From positions 283,238 through 347,237 of the forward strand of contig JAFDWQ010000003.1 in assembly GCA_018268395.1 (NCBI GenBank): a stretch of 64,000 nucleotides of DNA, written 5' to 3'. The stretch comes from Armatimonadota bacterium. Its GTDB lineage: Bacteria; Armatimonadota; Fimbriimonadia; Fimbriimonadales; Fimbriimonadaceae. The first letter of the stretch is position 1. Each line of letters begins with the position of its first letter. Made by a program: the position numbers and the translations under genes. The notes under the pieces were generated by a model, which saw only the letters and a list, made by a program, of their open reading frames with translations, ran no database searches and was not told the origin of the DNA. Of this stretch, positions 34,594 to 43,142 are shown in pieces.

Positions 34594-35844
34594 GTGCGGA
34601 CGAAGATCCTGAACATCGGCCAACTCGTGACGATGGCAGGTCCGGAAGGGCCGAGACGTGGCTCAGAAATGGGCAGGATCGAAGTCGTCGAAGGGGCTGG
34701 GATCGTGATCGACGGCGGGACGGTCGCCCATGTCGGTCCAACGTCGGAAGTCGAGGGACATATGGCCGACGAGACGGTCGACGCCGAGCGCGGCGTGGTC
34801 TTGCCCGGCTTCGTCGACGCCCACACGCACATCGTCTTTGCCGGACAGCGCGCGCCCGAGTTCGAGATGCGGACGCAGGGCAAGAGCTACCAAGAGATCG
34901 CAGCCGGCGGCGGAGGCATCCGCAACACGGTCCGCGCCACCTGGGCCGCGACGGAAAGCGACCTCGCCAAACTCACGGCCAGACGGCTCGACGAGGCGCT
35001 TTCGCTCGGGACGACGACGCTCGAGGCCAAGTCGGGCTACGGCTTAACGGACGAGGCGGAAAGGAAGATCCTGCGCGTCGTCCGCGACGCCGACGGCCAT
35101 AAAGGGATGACGCTCGTCCCGACCTTTTTGGGCTTGCACGCGACGCCTCCGAACGCGGAAGCCGACCATGACGCCTACGTCCGGCACATGATCGAGGACG
35201 TCCTCCCCTCGGTGGCGACCGAGGGCCTCGCACGTTATGCGGACGCGTTCATCGAGGACGGTTACTTCACCCACGACGACGCGCGGCTGCTTGCGGCGAA
35301 ATGCCGTGAACTCGGTCTCGGCGTCCGGTTGCACGTGGACCAGTTGACCGACGGAGGGGGCGCCCGGCTTGCGGCCGAGTCAGGTGCGGTCACAGCCGAC
35401 CACTTGGAGCAGACGGGCCCCGAGGGATTCAAGGCCCTGGCCGGGTCGGGGACGTTTCCGGTCCTCTTGCCGGCGAGCGTCCTCGGTCTGGGATTGGTCC
35501 GTTATCCGGACGCCCGTGGGATGATCGGGGCGGGACTTCCCGTCGTGCTCGCGACCGACTTCAACCCGGGTTCCTCGCCTACGCTCAGCATCCCGCTCGT
35601 TATGTCTCTGGCGTGCCGCCTCATGAAAATGACGCCTGCCGAAGCGTTGACGGCCGTGACGGTCAACGCGGCCGCCAGTCTGGGCTTGACCGACAGGGGA
35701 CGGCTCGTCCCAGGTCAGCGCGCCGATCTCAGCCTTTGGCGTTTGAGGGACTGGCGGGAGGTGGCTTACTGGATGGACGGCCCCCGCCCCTGTGCCCTTT
35801 GGACTTCGGGGCAGCGGCGGTCCCCTGACCTGGCTTGTCCCTGA
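34594..35844 (+). CDS. hutI: imidazolonepropionase HutI
   Basis: A 416-residue amidohydrolase that opens imidazolone-propionate to formimino-glutamate in histidine breakdown. The metal motif is GFVDAHTHIVFAG (HxH) near residue 78. QGKSYQEIAAGGGGIRNTV and TLEAKSGYGL are HutI-specific, followed by VRLHVDQLTDGGG, GAVTADHLE and LATDFNPGSSPT. GTG 34594 is used. hutH and hutU are not adjacent. The last 116 nt overlap the 3' end of a convergent gene. Confidence 0.95.
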   Translation: MRTKILNIGQLVTMAGPEGPRRGSEMGRIEVVEGAGIVIDGGTVAHVGPTSEVEGHMADETVDAERGVVLPGFVDAHTHIVFAGQRAPEFEMRTQGKSYQEIAAGGGGIRNTVRATWAATESDLAKLTARRLDEALSLGTTTLEAKSGYGLTDEAERKILRVVRDADGHKGMTLVPTFLGLHATPPNAEADHDAYVRHMIEDVLPSVATEGLARYADAFIEDGYFTHDDARLLAAKCRELGLGVRLHVDQLTDGGGARLAAESGAVTADHLEQTGPEGFKALAGSGTFPVLLPASVLGLGLVRYPDARGMIGAGLPVVLATDFNPGSSPTLSIPLVMSLACRLMKMTPAEALTAVTVNAAASLGLTDRGRLVPGQRADLSLWRLRDWREVAYWMDGPRPCALWTSGQRRSPDLACP

Positions 35845-37042
35845 CATAGAGCAGGTGTAAACGGCAAAGTTCGTCGCGCTCGCGATACCCGGGGCCGATG
35901 GTCTGAGGCCTGCGGCCTTCGTTGCGACCCATGTGGATGTCGTTGTCGTAGTTGAACTCTGCTTTCAGTTCTGCACCTTCGGGAAAGGCGACGGGGTCGT
36001 TGTAGCGGTAGACGCCGGGCCAATACGGCTCCCACCGTCGGGTCGCGAACAGGAGCCTTTCCTTCGACCATAGGCGGATCGAGGTGCAGTAGAACCGGGC
36101 TTCCGGGATGACCGCGAGCAGGCGCGTGTCCCGCGGCAACTTTCCGATCGGGTTCAGGACGAGGTTCCCGGGCGCGGGGATCTCGAAATCCTCGTCGGAG
36201 ATCGTGAACCACTCGGGCTCTTTGTCGTCAGTGGAGCGGGAAAAGTACAGGGCGATCTCGAAGTCGGCGCTTTCGATGCGGCCGCGCGGGATCGTCATGC
36301 ATTGGACGACCAACGCGGTGCCGTCCAAGGTCATCGACACGCCCTTGGGGAGCACCCAGCCCGGGTATCCGGAAGCCCAAGTCCCGACATATTTCTTCGC
36401 GTCGACGTCAAGGCTGCCGCCGGTCGTATAGCCCGCCGCTCCTTTCGGAGCTTTGAGGAGCCAGTCGCGGGCGACGGCGATGGTCACGCCACGGACGGCT
36501 TCCGGTTGGGCGACTTTGACGTCGAAGGCCCGCAGCCGTTTGCCCGCGTGCGGCCCGAGGGGCACGACGAAGGCCTTCCAATACGGCCGGCCCTCTTCGG
36601 GAAGTTCGCCCGGCGAGACCGGCTTCACCACCGCGTCGGGCTTACCGAGCGCCCAGGAACCAGGTTCCGGAGCCGCTTTGGGCTGAGACGCCTCGCCCTC
36701 TGGCGCGCCCGCTTGGATCCATTTTTGGAGCAGGACGGCCTCGTCGTCGGTCAGGGGGCCGCCCCCGAGGCAGAACTCGCCCGCGTCCGAGAAGGCCCCA
36801 CAGGGCGGCATCGAACGCGTGAGCATCATCCTGTTGCAGAGGTCGGCGCGCTTTTTGACCTGGGCGTACGTTTGGAGGGGGAACGGCGCCGATCCTCCCT
36901 TGACATGGCACGACAGGCACTTTTCGTCGATCATGGGCTTGATCGTGCTTGTGAACGTGACGGCGTTCGACCCGGTCGGAGCGGACTGGAACGACCCTAG
37001 GGTCATGGCCGTGGCGGCTACGGCAAAGAGGACAGGTTTCAA
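35729..37042 (-). CDS. exported heme c-binding protein with C-terminal monooxygenase-like region
   Basis: 437 residues from TTG 37042. A signal peptide (MKPVLFAVAATAMTLGSFQS) is followed by a mini cytochrome-c domain: CLSCH at residues 42-46 binds heme covalently. FPLQTYAQVKKRADL and RSMPP supply the family's usual distal region. The rest is beta-rich (VRGVTIAVARDWLL, LVVQCMTIPRGRIESADFEI, RLLAVIPEARFYCTSIRLW) and resembles the copper-type ascorbate-dependent monooxygenase C-terminal domain that in other bacteria is fused behind a redoxin and a cytochrome domain. Here the redoxin is a separate, divergent gene 58 nt away. The Lys/Pro/Gly-rich tail is antisense to the hutI end and may not be conserved. 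Confidence 0.75.
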   Translation of the reverse strand: MKPVLFAVAATAMTLGSFQSAPTGSNAVTFTSTIKPMIDEKCLSCHVKGGSAPFPLQTYAQVKKRADLCNRMMLTRSMPPCGAFSDAGEFCLGGGPLTDDEAVLLQKWIQAGAPEGEASQPKAAPEPGSWALGKPDAVVKPVSPGELPEEGRPYWKAFVVPLGPHAGKRLRAFDVKVAQPEAVRGVTIAVARDWLLKAPKGAAGYTTGGSLDVDAKKYVGTWASGYPGWVLPKGVSMTLDGTALVVQCMTIPRGRIESADFEIALYFSRSTDDKEPEWFTISDEDFEIPAPGNLVLNPIGKLPRDTRLLAVIPEARFYCTSIRLWSKERLLFATRRWEPYWPGVYRYNDPVAFPEGAELKAEFNYDNDIHMGRNEGRRPQTIGPGYRERDELCRLHLLYVRDKPGQGTAAAPKSKGHRGGGRPSSKPPPASPSNAKG

Positions 37043-37100
37043 GGGCTCGTCCTAAGGTACCGCAACTCCTGACCGCCGCGAGGCGTCAGAATCAAGACCC

Positions 37101-37658
37101 ATGACCGCGCTGATCGCCCTTGCCGCCATTTTGGGACAGGACGCCCCTCCCCGTCTTGCCAAGCAGGATCTGGCCGACATCGAAGGCAAGTCCGTGTCCT
37201 TGCCTGCCAAGGACGCGAAAGCGACCGTCCTCCTGTTCGTGGCCGTCGATTGTCCGATCAGCAACAGGTACGCGCCGGAGATGCAGCGCCTTTACAAAGA
37301 CTTCCACGAGAAAAGCGTCACGTTCGTCCGGGTCTATGTCGACGACTCGGTGAGCACGGACGACATCCGGAAGCACGGGGTGGAGTTCAAGATGCCGAGC
37401 GCCGCCGTCTTGGACGGAAAACACGCGCTCGTCAAGCAGTTGGGGATGACCGTCACGCCCGAGGTCGCGGTGGTCACTCCGGACGGCAAGCTCCAGTACC
37501 GGGGCCGTATCAACGACCTGTACATCGAACACGGCCGCCTGCGCGAAGGCGACGTGAGGCAAGACCTGCGGGTCGCGATCGAAGAAGTCCTCGCGGGTAA
37601 GACCGTCAGCAAACCGTTCACGAACGCGATCGGCTGCGGCATTCCAGACGGCGACTGA
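37101..37658 (+). CDS. redoxin/thioredoxin-like protein
   Basis: A 185-residue protein with an AhpC/TSA-type fold. VLLFVAVDCPISNRYAPEMQRL carries the CPISN sequence; this group has one Cys where thioredoxins have CxxC. YVDDSVSTDDIRKH, GMTVTPEVAVVTPDG (cis-Pro) and YRGRINDLYIEHG follow. The start is hydrophobic but short (MTALIALAAILGQDAP), a probable signal peptide. In Planctomycetes and Acidobacteria this domain is commonly the N-terminal part of a cytochrome/monooxygenase fusion; here its likely partner is the divergent neighbour at 35729-37042. CAGAAT 8 nt upstream may be its -10. Confidence 0.85.
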   Translation: MTALIALAAILGQDAPPRLAKQDLADIEGKSVSLPAKDAKATVLLFVAVDCPISNRYAPEMQRLYKDFHEKSVTFVRVYVDDSVSTDDIRKHGVEFKMPSAAVLDGKHALVKQLGMTVTPEVAVVTPDGKLQYRGRINDLYIEHGRLREGDVRQDLRVAIEEVLAGKTVSKPFTNAIGCGIPDGD

Positions 37659-37708
37659 AGGAGCGGTCGGGCCGGGTCAGTCGAACGGCCGCAACGAGGG
37701 CCGAAAAG

Positions 37709-38134
37709 TCAGACGACTTCTTCTGGACCGTCGGACTTCGACTCTTCCCGGTCGAAAACGATGGCGGCGTCCGTCCGCTCACGGATCTTTGCGATTTCCG
37801 CCTTCTGCCCGACGTCGAGGTGCCCGTAGACCTCGTCGGTCTCTTTCCGCTCTTGGGCGAGCGCTTCTTCGAAATCGGTCTGCCGCAAGGCCTTCGCTTG
37901 TTCGTTATCGAGCGCAGTTTGGACGTCAGTTGCGTCGGAATTGAGCTGGACCCATTGGCCGACCAGCTGCGCACGGCCGTTTCCGCCGAGTTTCGCCTTG
38001 ATCCGTAGCCAATAGCCCCGTACGGTCGCGACCGAGATCTCGAGTTTCGCGGCGATCGCTTCGTCGGTGAGCCCTTCCGAAGCGTGTCCGAGCAGTTCGC
38101 GTTCTCTAGAGGACAACCCTGGCACGATCGACAT
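37709..38134 (-). CDS. LuxR-type helix-turn-helix protein without receiver domain
   Basis: 141 residues from ATG 38134. The LuxR/GerE DNA-binding domain spans residues 1-60: LSSRERELLGHASEGLTDEAIAAKLEISVATVRGYWLRIKAKLGG. A long charged helix, probably coiled coil, follows (QTALDNEQAKALRQTDFEEALAQE onward). It lacks the usual receiver or sensor domain. It is divergent from a cytosolic histidine kinase. Two palindromes (CCACATTTTTGTGG and a TGGCC/GGCCA pair) lie immediately upstream and could be autoregulatory operators. An upstream start is possible but would translate across those palindromes. Confidence 0.8.
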   Translation of the reverse strand: MSIVPGLSSRERELLGHASEGLTDEAIAAKLEISVATVRGYWLRIKAKLGGNGRAQLVGQWVQLNSDATDVQTALDNEQAKALRQTDFEEALAQERKETDEVYGHLDVGQKAEIAKIRERTDAAIVFDREESKSDGPEEVV

Positions 38135-38139
38135 TATGA

Positions 38140-38170
38140 CCACATTTTTGTGGCCATTAGGATAAGGCCA
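38140..38170. promoter_or_regulatory. two palindromes between the LuxR-type regulator and the kinase
   Basis: CCACA/TGTGG separated by TTTT at 38140-38153 (14-nt perfect palindrome), then TGGCC (38151-38155) and GGCCA (38166-38170). They start 5 nt upstream of the regulator's ATG, a position suited to repression. Operator function is inferred from position and symmetry only. Confidence 0.45.
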
Positions 38171-38256
38171 AACATAGGAGTGCGACGAACCGTGGCGGTC
38201 GTTCGGCGTCGTCAGGTCCAGGCTCACAGCAATGGCGGCTTGTCCGGAGGGCCGTT

Positions 38257-39000
38257 ATGGTGTTTCCTAACGGTATGAAGACCGAGGTTCCGCGTTCAGG
38301 CGCCGCTCGCGAAGAGGACTTTCTTGCCGTCGCCGCCTACATCGTCCACGAAATCAGGTCACCGCTGCACGTGATGTCCCAGGCGGCTCCGTTGATCGGC
38401 GGGGCCAACCTGTCGGAAACGCAACAGGCGGCACTGTCGGCGGTTCAGGGACAGGTGACCCAGATCGACCGACTTGTCGCCGGACTGGGCGACTTTATCG
38501 GTCTGCGAGGCACGATCGACCCGCACGAAACGGTCTTGTCCGACGTCTGGTTGTCAGTATTGTCCCGGGTACGGCCCATCGTGGACGCGAAACGCCAGGA
38601 CCTGGTCTGGGAGTTGCCGACCGAGCGGATCCGGCTCTCAGCGTTGGAGGACCGCTTGGTCCAAGCGCTGACGAACATTTTGGCGAACGCGTCGAAATAC
38701 AGCGACGAAGGCACGCAGATCCGAATGACGGCGAGCGTCGAGCCGCCGTGGCTGACGGTCCGCGTCTGCGACGACGGTGCCGGGATCCGGCGCGAAGCCC
38801 TGCCGCACGTCTTCGAGCTGTTCTACCGTTCGGACGAAGCCAGGGAAGCGACTCCGGACGGTTTCGGGCTCGGATTGGCGGTGACGAAAAAATTCATCGA
38901 AGTCGACGGAGGAACGGTTCAGGCGGACAGCGACGGGCCAGGATCGGGGACCGAATTCGTCGTCCGGATCAGGCTCGCGACGCCGTATCGCGACGTGTAA
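38257..39000 (+). CDS. soluble sensor histidine kinase
   Basis: A 247-residue kinase with only the transmitter. The H-box is YIVHEIRSPLHVM near residue 31, a dimerisation helix pair follows, then N-box ILANASKYSDEGT, G1 DDGAGIRRE and G2 GFGLGLAVTKKF. No sensor, membrane or receiver domain, so it must receive its signal through another protein. CGGAGG sits 6 nt before ATG 38257. The divergent LuxR-type protein lacks the phospho-acceptor Asp, so the pair is not a standard two-component system. Confidence 0.9.
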   Translation: MVFPNGMKTEVPRSGAAREEDFLAVAAYIVHEIRSPLHVMSQAAPLIGGANLSETQQAALSAVQGQVTQIDRLVAGLGDFIGLRGTIDPHETVLSDVWLSVLSRVRPIVDAKRQDLVWELPTERIRLSALEDRLVQALTNILANASKYSDEGTQIRMTASVEPPWLTVRVCDDGAGIRREALPHVFELFYRSDEAREATPDGFGLGLAVTKKFIEVDGGTVQADSDGPGSGTEFVVRIRLATPYRDV

Positions 39001-39033
39001 GGGGCCGAACGGGAACGGCCCGTCGACGTCCGT

Positions 39034-40278
39034 TCAGGGCCTTGGTTCCGGATACTTGATGTCGTAGACCTGTCGGGCCTGTTTCAACCTGCCCGCCATG
39101 GCCGCGCTCCGGTCCGAGTTCGGCAGGAGGTTGTCGTCCCACGCCCGGTAGACCTTGTAGTCGGTGAACCCTCGCCGGACGGCCTTGACTTCCCAGTCGA
39201 AAGCGTACGAACCGCGCCCGCGACGGAGTTCTCGTACCGAGAAACCGGTGTTCGACTTCGCGGTCACGGCCAGTCCCTCCGAGTCGGGACTGAGGGGCGT
39301 CACTTGGACGGTGAGGCCCTCTGCCACGGTGACGTTCTGGAAGTGGCGCGGAAGCGCCACGACGGCGGCACCGTCGACGAGCCGCCCGGTGCCACGGACG
39401 TAGGCAGCGGCCTCTGGCCCTTCGACGCAGGCGTAGACGATGTCGCGCTCGGGATCGTCGGGATCGGCTTGGACGAAGTTTTTGACGTCGGCTTGGAACC
39501 GCCCGACATTGTCGGTTCCGATCCGTCCCTGGACGCGGATAAAGCTGTTGCGTTCCAGGGTCATGAAGATGTTGTTGACGCCGGCCGCGATCGAGGCGAA
39601 GTTGCCCGGAGCGCCCGCACCTTGGACCCGGATGTCGCCGGACGTCGCGTCGCTCGACGTCTTCCACACGGTGAAACCCTGGGACGTCGTCCCGACGAGG
39701 TTCTTCCCGTTCTTCATCACGAGGTTGCCGAACATCCATGCGGCCTCTCCGCCGGTCGTGTTCTCGGCGATCAGGGCCGGGCCGCCAGAACCGAGCCGAC
39801 GGGCATGGACCCCGGCGCCGCCTCCTGTATTGACTTCGCCATAGACGCCGATACCGCTCGAACTCGTGCCTTCGACACCGATCCCGCTCGCGCACGAACC
39901 GAGGACGCCGATCCCAGTCGCAGAACGAGAATCACCGATGACTCCGTATGTGAACCCGGTGGTCGCCGTGGCGGTGCCCCGTAGGGCGATGCTGGACTGT
40001 TGGCCGGCGCTGAACGAGCCTCCGATGGCTCCGCCCGCGCCGACGGAGGTGTTGTTCCCGACGACGGGGATCGTGGCGTTCGACGCTTGTTGGACGAACA
40101 CTTGTCCGGCCCGGAACGTGCCTTTGATGTTCGCATGGCCGATCTGGGCGTCGCCGGGCGTGGCGTCTTGGAGGAAGACGTTGCCCACGACCGACCGGAC
40201 GCCCCCGTCCTGGGCGAGGGCGGCGCCTGCCGACAAGAGCACCGTCAGGGACAAGAAGAGCCATGAGCGTTTTCTCAT
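39034..40278 (-). CDS. exported Gly/Ser-rich repeat protein with tail-fibre-like C-terminal region
   Basis: 414 residues. Signal peptide MRKRSWLFLSLTVLLSAGAALA. Residues about 60-180 are Gly/Ala/Thr-rich with recurring G-I-G-V motifs (TGIGVLGSCASGIGVEGTSS, here cited in part as SGIGVYGEV), like parallel beta-helix or trimeric fibre repeats. A C-terminal domain with YACVEGPEAAAYVRGTGRL resembles the domain following such repeats in many environmental surface proteins and phage fibres. Probably a secreted or surface protein. TAGAAT lies 6 nt before ATG 40278. Confidence 0.75.
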   Translation of the reverse strand: MRKRSWLFLSLTVLLSAGAALAQDGGVRSVVGNVFLQDATPGDAQIGHANIKGTFRAGQVFVQQASNATIPVVGNNTSVGAGGAIGGSFSAGQQSSIALRGTATATTGFTYGVIGDSRSATGIGVLGSCASGIGVEGTSSSGIGVYGEVNTGGGAGVHARRLGSGGPALIAENTTGGEAAWMFGNLVMKNGKNLVGTTSQGFTVWKTSSDATSGDIRVQGAGAPGNFASIAAGVNNIFMTLERNSFIRVQGRIGTDNVGRFQADVKNFVQADPDDPERDIVYACVEGPEAAAYVRGTGRLVDGAAVVALPRHFQNVTVAEGLTVQVTPLSPDSEGLAVTAKSNTGFSVRELRRGRGSYAFDWEVKAVRRGFTDYKVYRAWDDNLLPNSDRSAAMAGRLKQARQVYDIKYPEPRP

Positions 40279-40284
40279 GTCCCC

Positions 40285-40290
40285 ATTCTA
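40285..40290 (-). promoter_or_regulatory. -10-like hexamer for the repeat protein gene
   Basis: TAGAAT on the minus strand, 6 nt before ATG 40278. Confidence 0.5.
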
Positions 40291-40342
40291 TCGTTGGATT
40301 TCGGGACGGGCGCCTAACGTTCGACAGGGCGTTTCGAAGGCT

Positions 40343-42334
40343 TCAGTCGCGCCGAAGGAACTCTTTCACGGTCTCCGCTTGACGGAGCGTCAAGGTCGGG
40401 ACGGCCGCGATCTCCTCGAGCGTGGCCCGGCGGATGGCTTCGATCGATCCGAACGTGCGGAGGAGCAACCGTCGCCGTTTCGGCCCGATACCGGGGACTT
40501 CGTCGAGGACGCTCCCGTGTGTGCGTTTGTCCCGGACCTTGCGATGGTAGGTGACGGCGAAGCGGTGGGCTTCGTCCCGTAAGCGGCGGAGCATGGTCAG
40601 TCCGGGCGAGTTCAGGGGAAGGACGACTTCGCGGAAGCGGTCGGATTTTTGACCTCTGAGGGCGACCTCCGGCGGAAGGAGCCCTGGCGGGTCTTCATGC
40701 TGCGGCGTCTCGTCCAGCGTGTCCGGTCTCGCGTCGGCCGCCGTCGCCTCTGAGGGCAGGGAGGGAATGGAGCCGATCCCTCCGGCATGTCCGTTCTGGA
40801 CGTAGATCACTTCGTGCTTTTTGGCGAGTCCGACCATCGGAACGGTCATGCCGAGCGTGTCGCGCGCCTTCAGGGCTGCCCCGAGTTGACCTTTTCCGCC
40901 GTCGATGACGATGAGGTCCGGCAGTTTGGCGAACTTCGGATCGCCGTCCAGGTAGGCGCGAAGGCGCCGTGTCAGCACTTCGTTCATCATGGCGAAGTCG
41001 TCCGGCGATTCCGGGTGCCACTTGACCTTAAAGCGTCTGTACTCGCCTTTGGACGGCTCCGCGTTCTCGCAGACGACCATCGATCCGACCGGCGCCGTCC
41101 CTTGGACGTTCGAGATGTCGTAGCACTCGATCCTTGCGGGCGGTGTCGGCAGTTGGAGCGCTTCGGCGAGCTCTTCCATAGCGTTCTGCGCGTAGGCTTC
41201 CTTTTGTTCGAGCTCCAACGACATCGTTTTGAGGGCCATCTCGGCGTTCTGGGCGGCGAGGTCGACGAGCCGCAGGCCCTCGCCGCCTTGAGGCACGTCG
41301 ACCGAGACCGCCGAGCCGCGTCGTTGCCGCAACCACCGTTCCACGATCTGCCGCTCTAAGATCTCGACAGGAAGCAGCACCTCCCGGGGCACCTCGGGGA
41401 CGTCCGTGTAGTACTGCTTGACGAACTCTTGTACGGCTTCGCTGGGCGACGCTTCTTTCGAACCGTCGAGGACGAAGTGGCGTTGGCCGATCAGGCGCCC
41501 GCCACGGATGTACATCATCTGGATCGCCGCTCCGCGCTCGTCCTTGACGACCGCGATGACGTCCTTGTCCGTCACCTCCTCGCTCAAGACCTTCTGCTTT
41601 TCGAGCACGCCTTCGATCGCATGGATCCGGTCGCGCAACGATGCCGCCCGTTCGAACTCCGTCTCCTCGGCCGCCTGCTGCATTTGCTTGCGGAGGTCGT
41701 CCAGGAGTTTCGTCTCCTTACCTTCGAGGAACCGCCTGACCTGGTCGACGACTTTCGCATACTCGGCCGGGACGGACAGCCCCGCACACGGGGCCATGCA
41801 CTGTCCGATATGGTGGTAGAGGCACGGCTTCTGTTCCGGTTGGCCGCTCCAGCTCTTGCCGCAAGGGATCAAGGGGAAGACCTTGTGGAGCAGGGCGAGC
41901 GTGTCGCGGACGGCGTACGCCGAAGTGTAAGGCCCGTAGGTTTTGCCTTGTCCCCGGCGGGGGTTGCGGGTGAAGAGCACCCTCGGGAACGGTTCCTTCG
42001 TGACGACGATGTACGGGTAGCTCTTGTCGTCCCGCATCACGACGTTGTACGGCGGGCGGTGTTCCTTGATCAGGTTGCACTCGAGGACGAGCGCTTCGAG
42101 TTCGCTGTCGACGACGATCCACTCGAGGTCGCAGATCTTGGAGACCAGCCGTTCGTTCTTTCCGCTGTGTTTGGTGCTGGGTTGGAAGTACGACCGCACC
42201 CGGTTCCGCAGGTCGATCGCTTTGCCGACGTAAAGCACGTCCGCGTCTTTGTCGCGATAAATGTAGCACCCGGGCCTCTTTGGGAGGGTCTTGAGCTTTT
42301 CGACGACGTGGTCCGGAAAGGCGCGCCTGCGCAT
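40343..42334 (-). CDS. uvrC: excinuclease ABC subunit C
   Basis: A 663-residue UvrC, the dual-incision nuclease of nucleotide excision repair. An N-terminal GIY-YIG domain (GCYIYRDKDADVLYVGKAID, residues about 22-41) makes the 3' cut. The Cys-containing CLYHHIGQCMAPC is followed by a UVR helix hairpin (DDLRKQMQQAAEETEFERAA). The RNase H-like domain (ECYDISNVQGT, DLIVIDGGKGQL, HRFAVTYHRKVR) makes the 5' cut, and a HhH tail (VPGIGPKRRRLLLR) ends the protein. An insertion at about residues 545-575 is poorly conserved. CTGGAGA lies 5 nt before the ATG. Confidence 0.97.
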   Translation of the reverse strand: MRRRAFPDHVVEKLKTLPKRPGCYIYRDKDADVLYVGKAIDLRNRVRSYFQPSTKHSGKNERLVSKICDLEWIVVDSELEALVLECNLIKEHRPPYNVVMRDDKSYPYIVVTKEPFPRVLFTRNPRRGQGKTYGPYTSAYAVRDTLALLHKVFPLIPCGKSWSGQPEQKPCLYHHIGQCMAPCAGLSVPAEYAKVVDQVRRFLEGKETKLLDDLRKQMQQAAEETEFERAASLRDRIHAIEGVLEKQKVLSEEVTDKDVIAVVKDERGAAIQMMYIRGGRLIGQRHFVLDGSKEASPSEAVQEFVKQYYTDVPEVPREVLLPVEILERQIVERWLRQRRGSAVSVDVPQGGEGLRLVDLAAQNAEMALKTMSLELEQKEAYAQNAMEELAEALQLPTPPARIECYDISNVQGTAPVGSMVVCENAEPSKGEYRRFKVKWHPESPDDFAMMNEVLTRRLRAYLDGDPKFAKLPDLIVIDGGKGQLGAALKARDTLGMTVPMVGLAKKHEVIYVQNGHAGGIGSIPSLPSEATAADARPDTLDETPQHEDPPGLLPPEVALRGQKSDRFREVVLPLNSPGLTMLRRLRDEAHRFAVTYHRKVRDKRTHGSVLDEVPGIGPKRRRLLLRTFGSIEAIRRATLEEIAAVPTLTLRQAETVKEFLRRD

Positions 42335-42400
42335 GCGGTCTCCAGAAGATACCTAGACGCCTGTCGGGCGGTGGGCGGAACTGTCCGCACGATCGTCATG

Positions 42401-42406
42401 TATCCT
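42401..42406 (+). promoter_or_regulatory. -10-like hexamer for the redoxin lipoprotein
   Basis: TATCCT, 7 nt before ATG 42414 but only 1 nt before ATG 42408. This favours the second start. Confidence 0.45.
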
Positions 42407-42413
42407 TATGGAC

Positions 42414-43061
42414 ATGAACCGACAATGGCGTTTCGGACCGGCCGCGCGGAGCGGCCTTCTTCTGGCGGTCTCGGTCGCGGTGACCGCGTGCCGGGATGTG
42501 CCTGAGGCGACGGTCTCAGCCGGTGACCAAGGCCTGAACGGCCTGAAAACCGCATCGGGTTGGCAGGACTCGGCCGGGAAACCCTCGGACAAGGCCGCCG
42601 CCGATTTCTCTGCCGGTGGAAGCGACGGCAAGACCTATACCCTGGCCTCTTTCGACGCGACGAAGCCGCTCGTCCTTGTCTTCATCAAAGACGGGTGCGG
42701 AGCCGTACCGACGTCCTTCCCGTTCTTCAACGCGATCGCGGAAGCGTTCCAAGGCGATAAGGCCGTACAATACGTGGGGGTCATCGATGACGACGCAGAA
42801 GCGTTCGCAAAATGGAGCAGCGAGCACAAACCCAGGTTCACGTTCCTGCTCGATCCTGACAAGAAGATCATCGGTGCCTACGGCGTCGAAGCGTCGAACG
42901 AAGTCAAGATCGTCGTCGGCGGAAAATTGACCAAACACTACAAAGGATTCTCGAAGAAGAGTTTTACGGAAATCGGGAAGACGTTGGCCTCCGTTTCGAC
43001 AGGTGGCAAGGGTAAAGACCTCGACTTTTCGCGCGCCCCCGAGCGCGAACGCTTTGGTTGA
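42414..43061 (+). CDS. peroxiredoxin-like lipoprotein
   Basis: 215 residues from ATG 42414 (an ATG two codons earlier is also possible). The signal ends in a lipobox, SVAVTAC. A thioredoxin-fold AhpC/TSA domain follows: ADFSAGGSDGKTYTLASFDA, LVLVFIKDGCGAVPTSFPFF (single Cys at the peroxidatic position, preceded by KDG rather than PxxT/SxxC), FTFLLDPDKKIIGAYGVE and EVKIVVGGKL. Likely a lipid-anchored extracytoplasmic thiol protein. The lack of a second Cys implies an external reductant. Divergent from uvrC. Confidence 0.82.
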   Translation: MNRQWRFGPAARSGLLLAVSVAVTACRDVPEATVSAGDQGLNGLKTASGWQDSAGKPSDKAAADFSAGGSDGKTYTLASFDATKPLVLVFIKDGCGAVPTSFPFFNAIAEAFQGDKAVQYVGVIDDDAEAFAKWSSEHKPRFTFLLDPDKKIIGAYGVEASNEVKIVVGGKLTKHYKGFSKKSFTEIGKTLASVSTGGKGKDLDFSRAPERERFG

Positions 43062-43142
43062 AGTTTCTGACGCCGTGCGCCGGTCGGCGCACACGAAGTT
43101 GGCGGATCCGAACTCTTCCTGAGGCGCGGTTCGTCGTAGACA

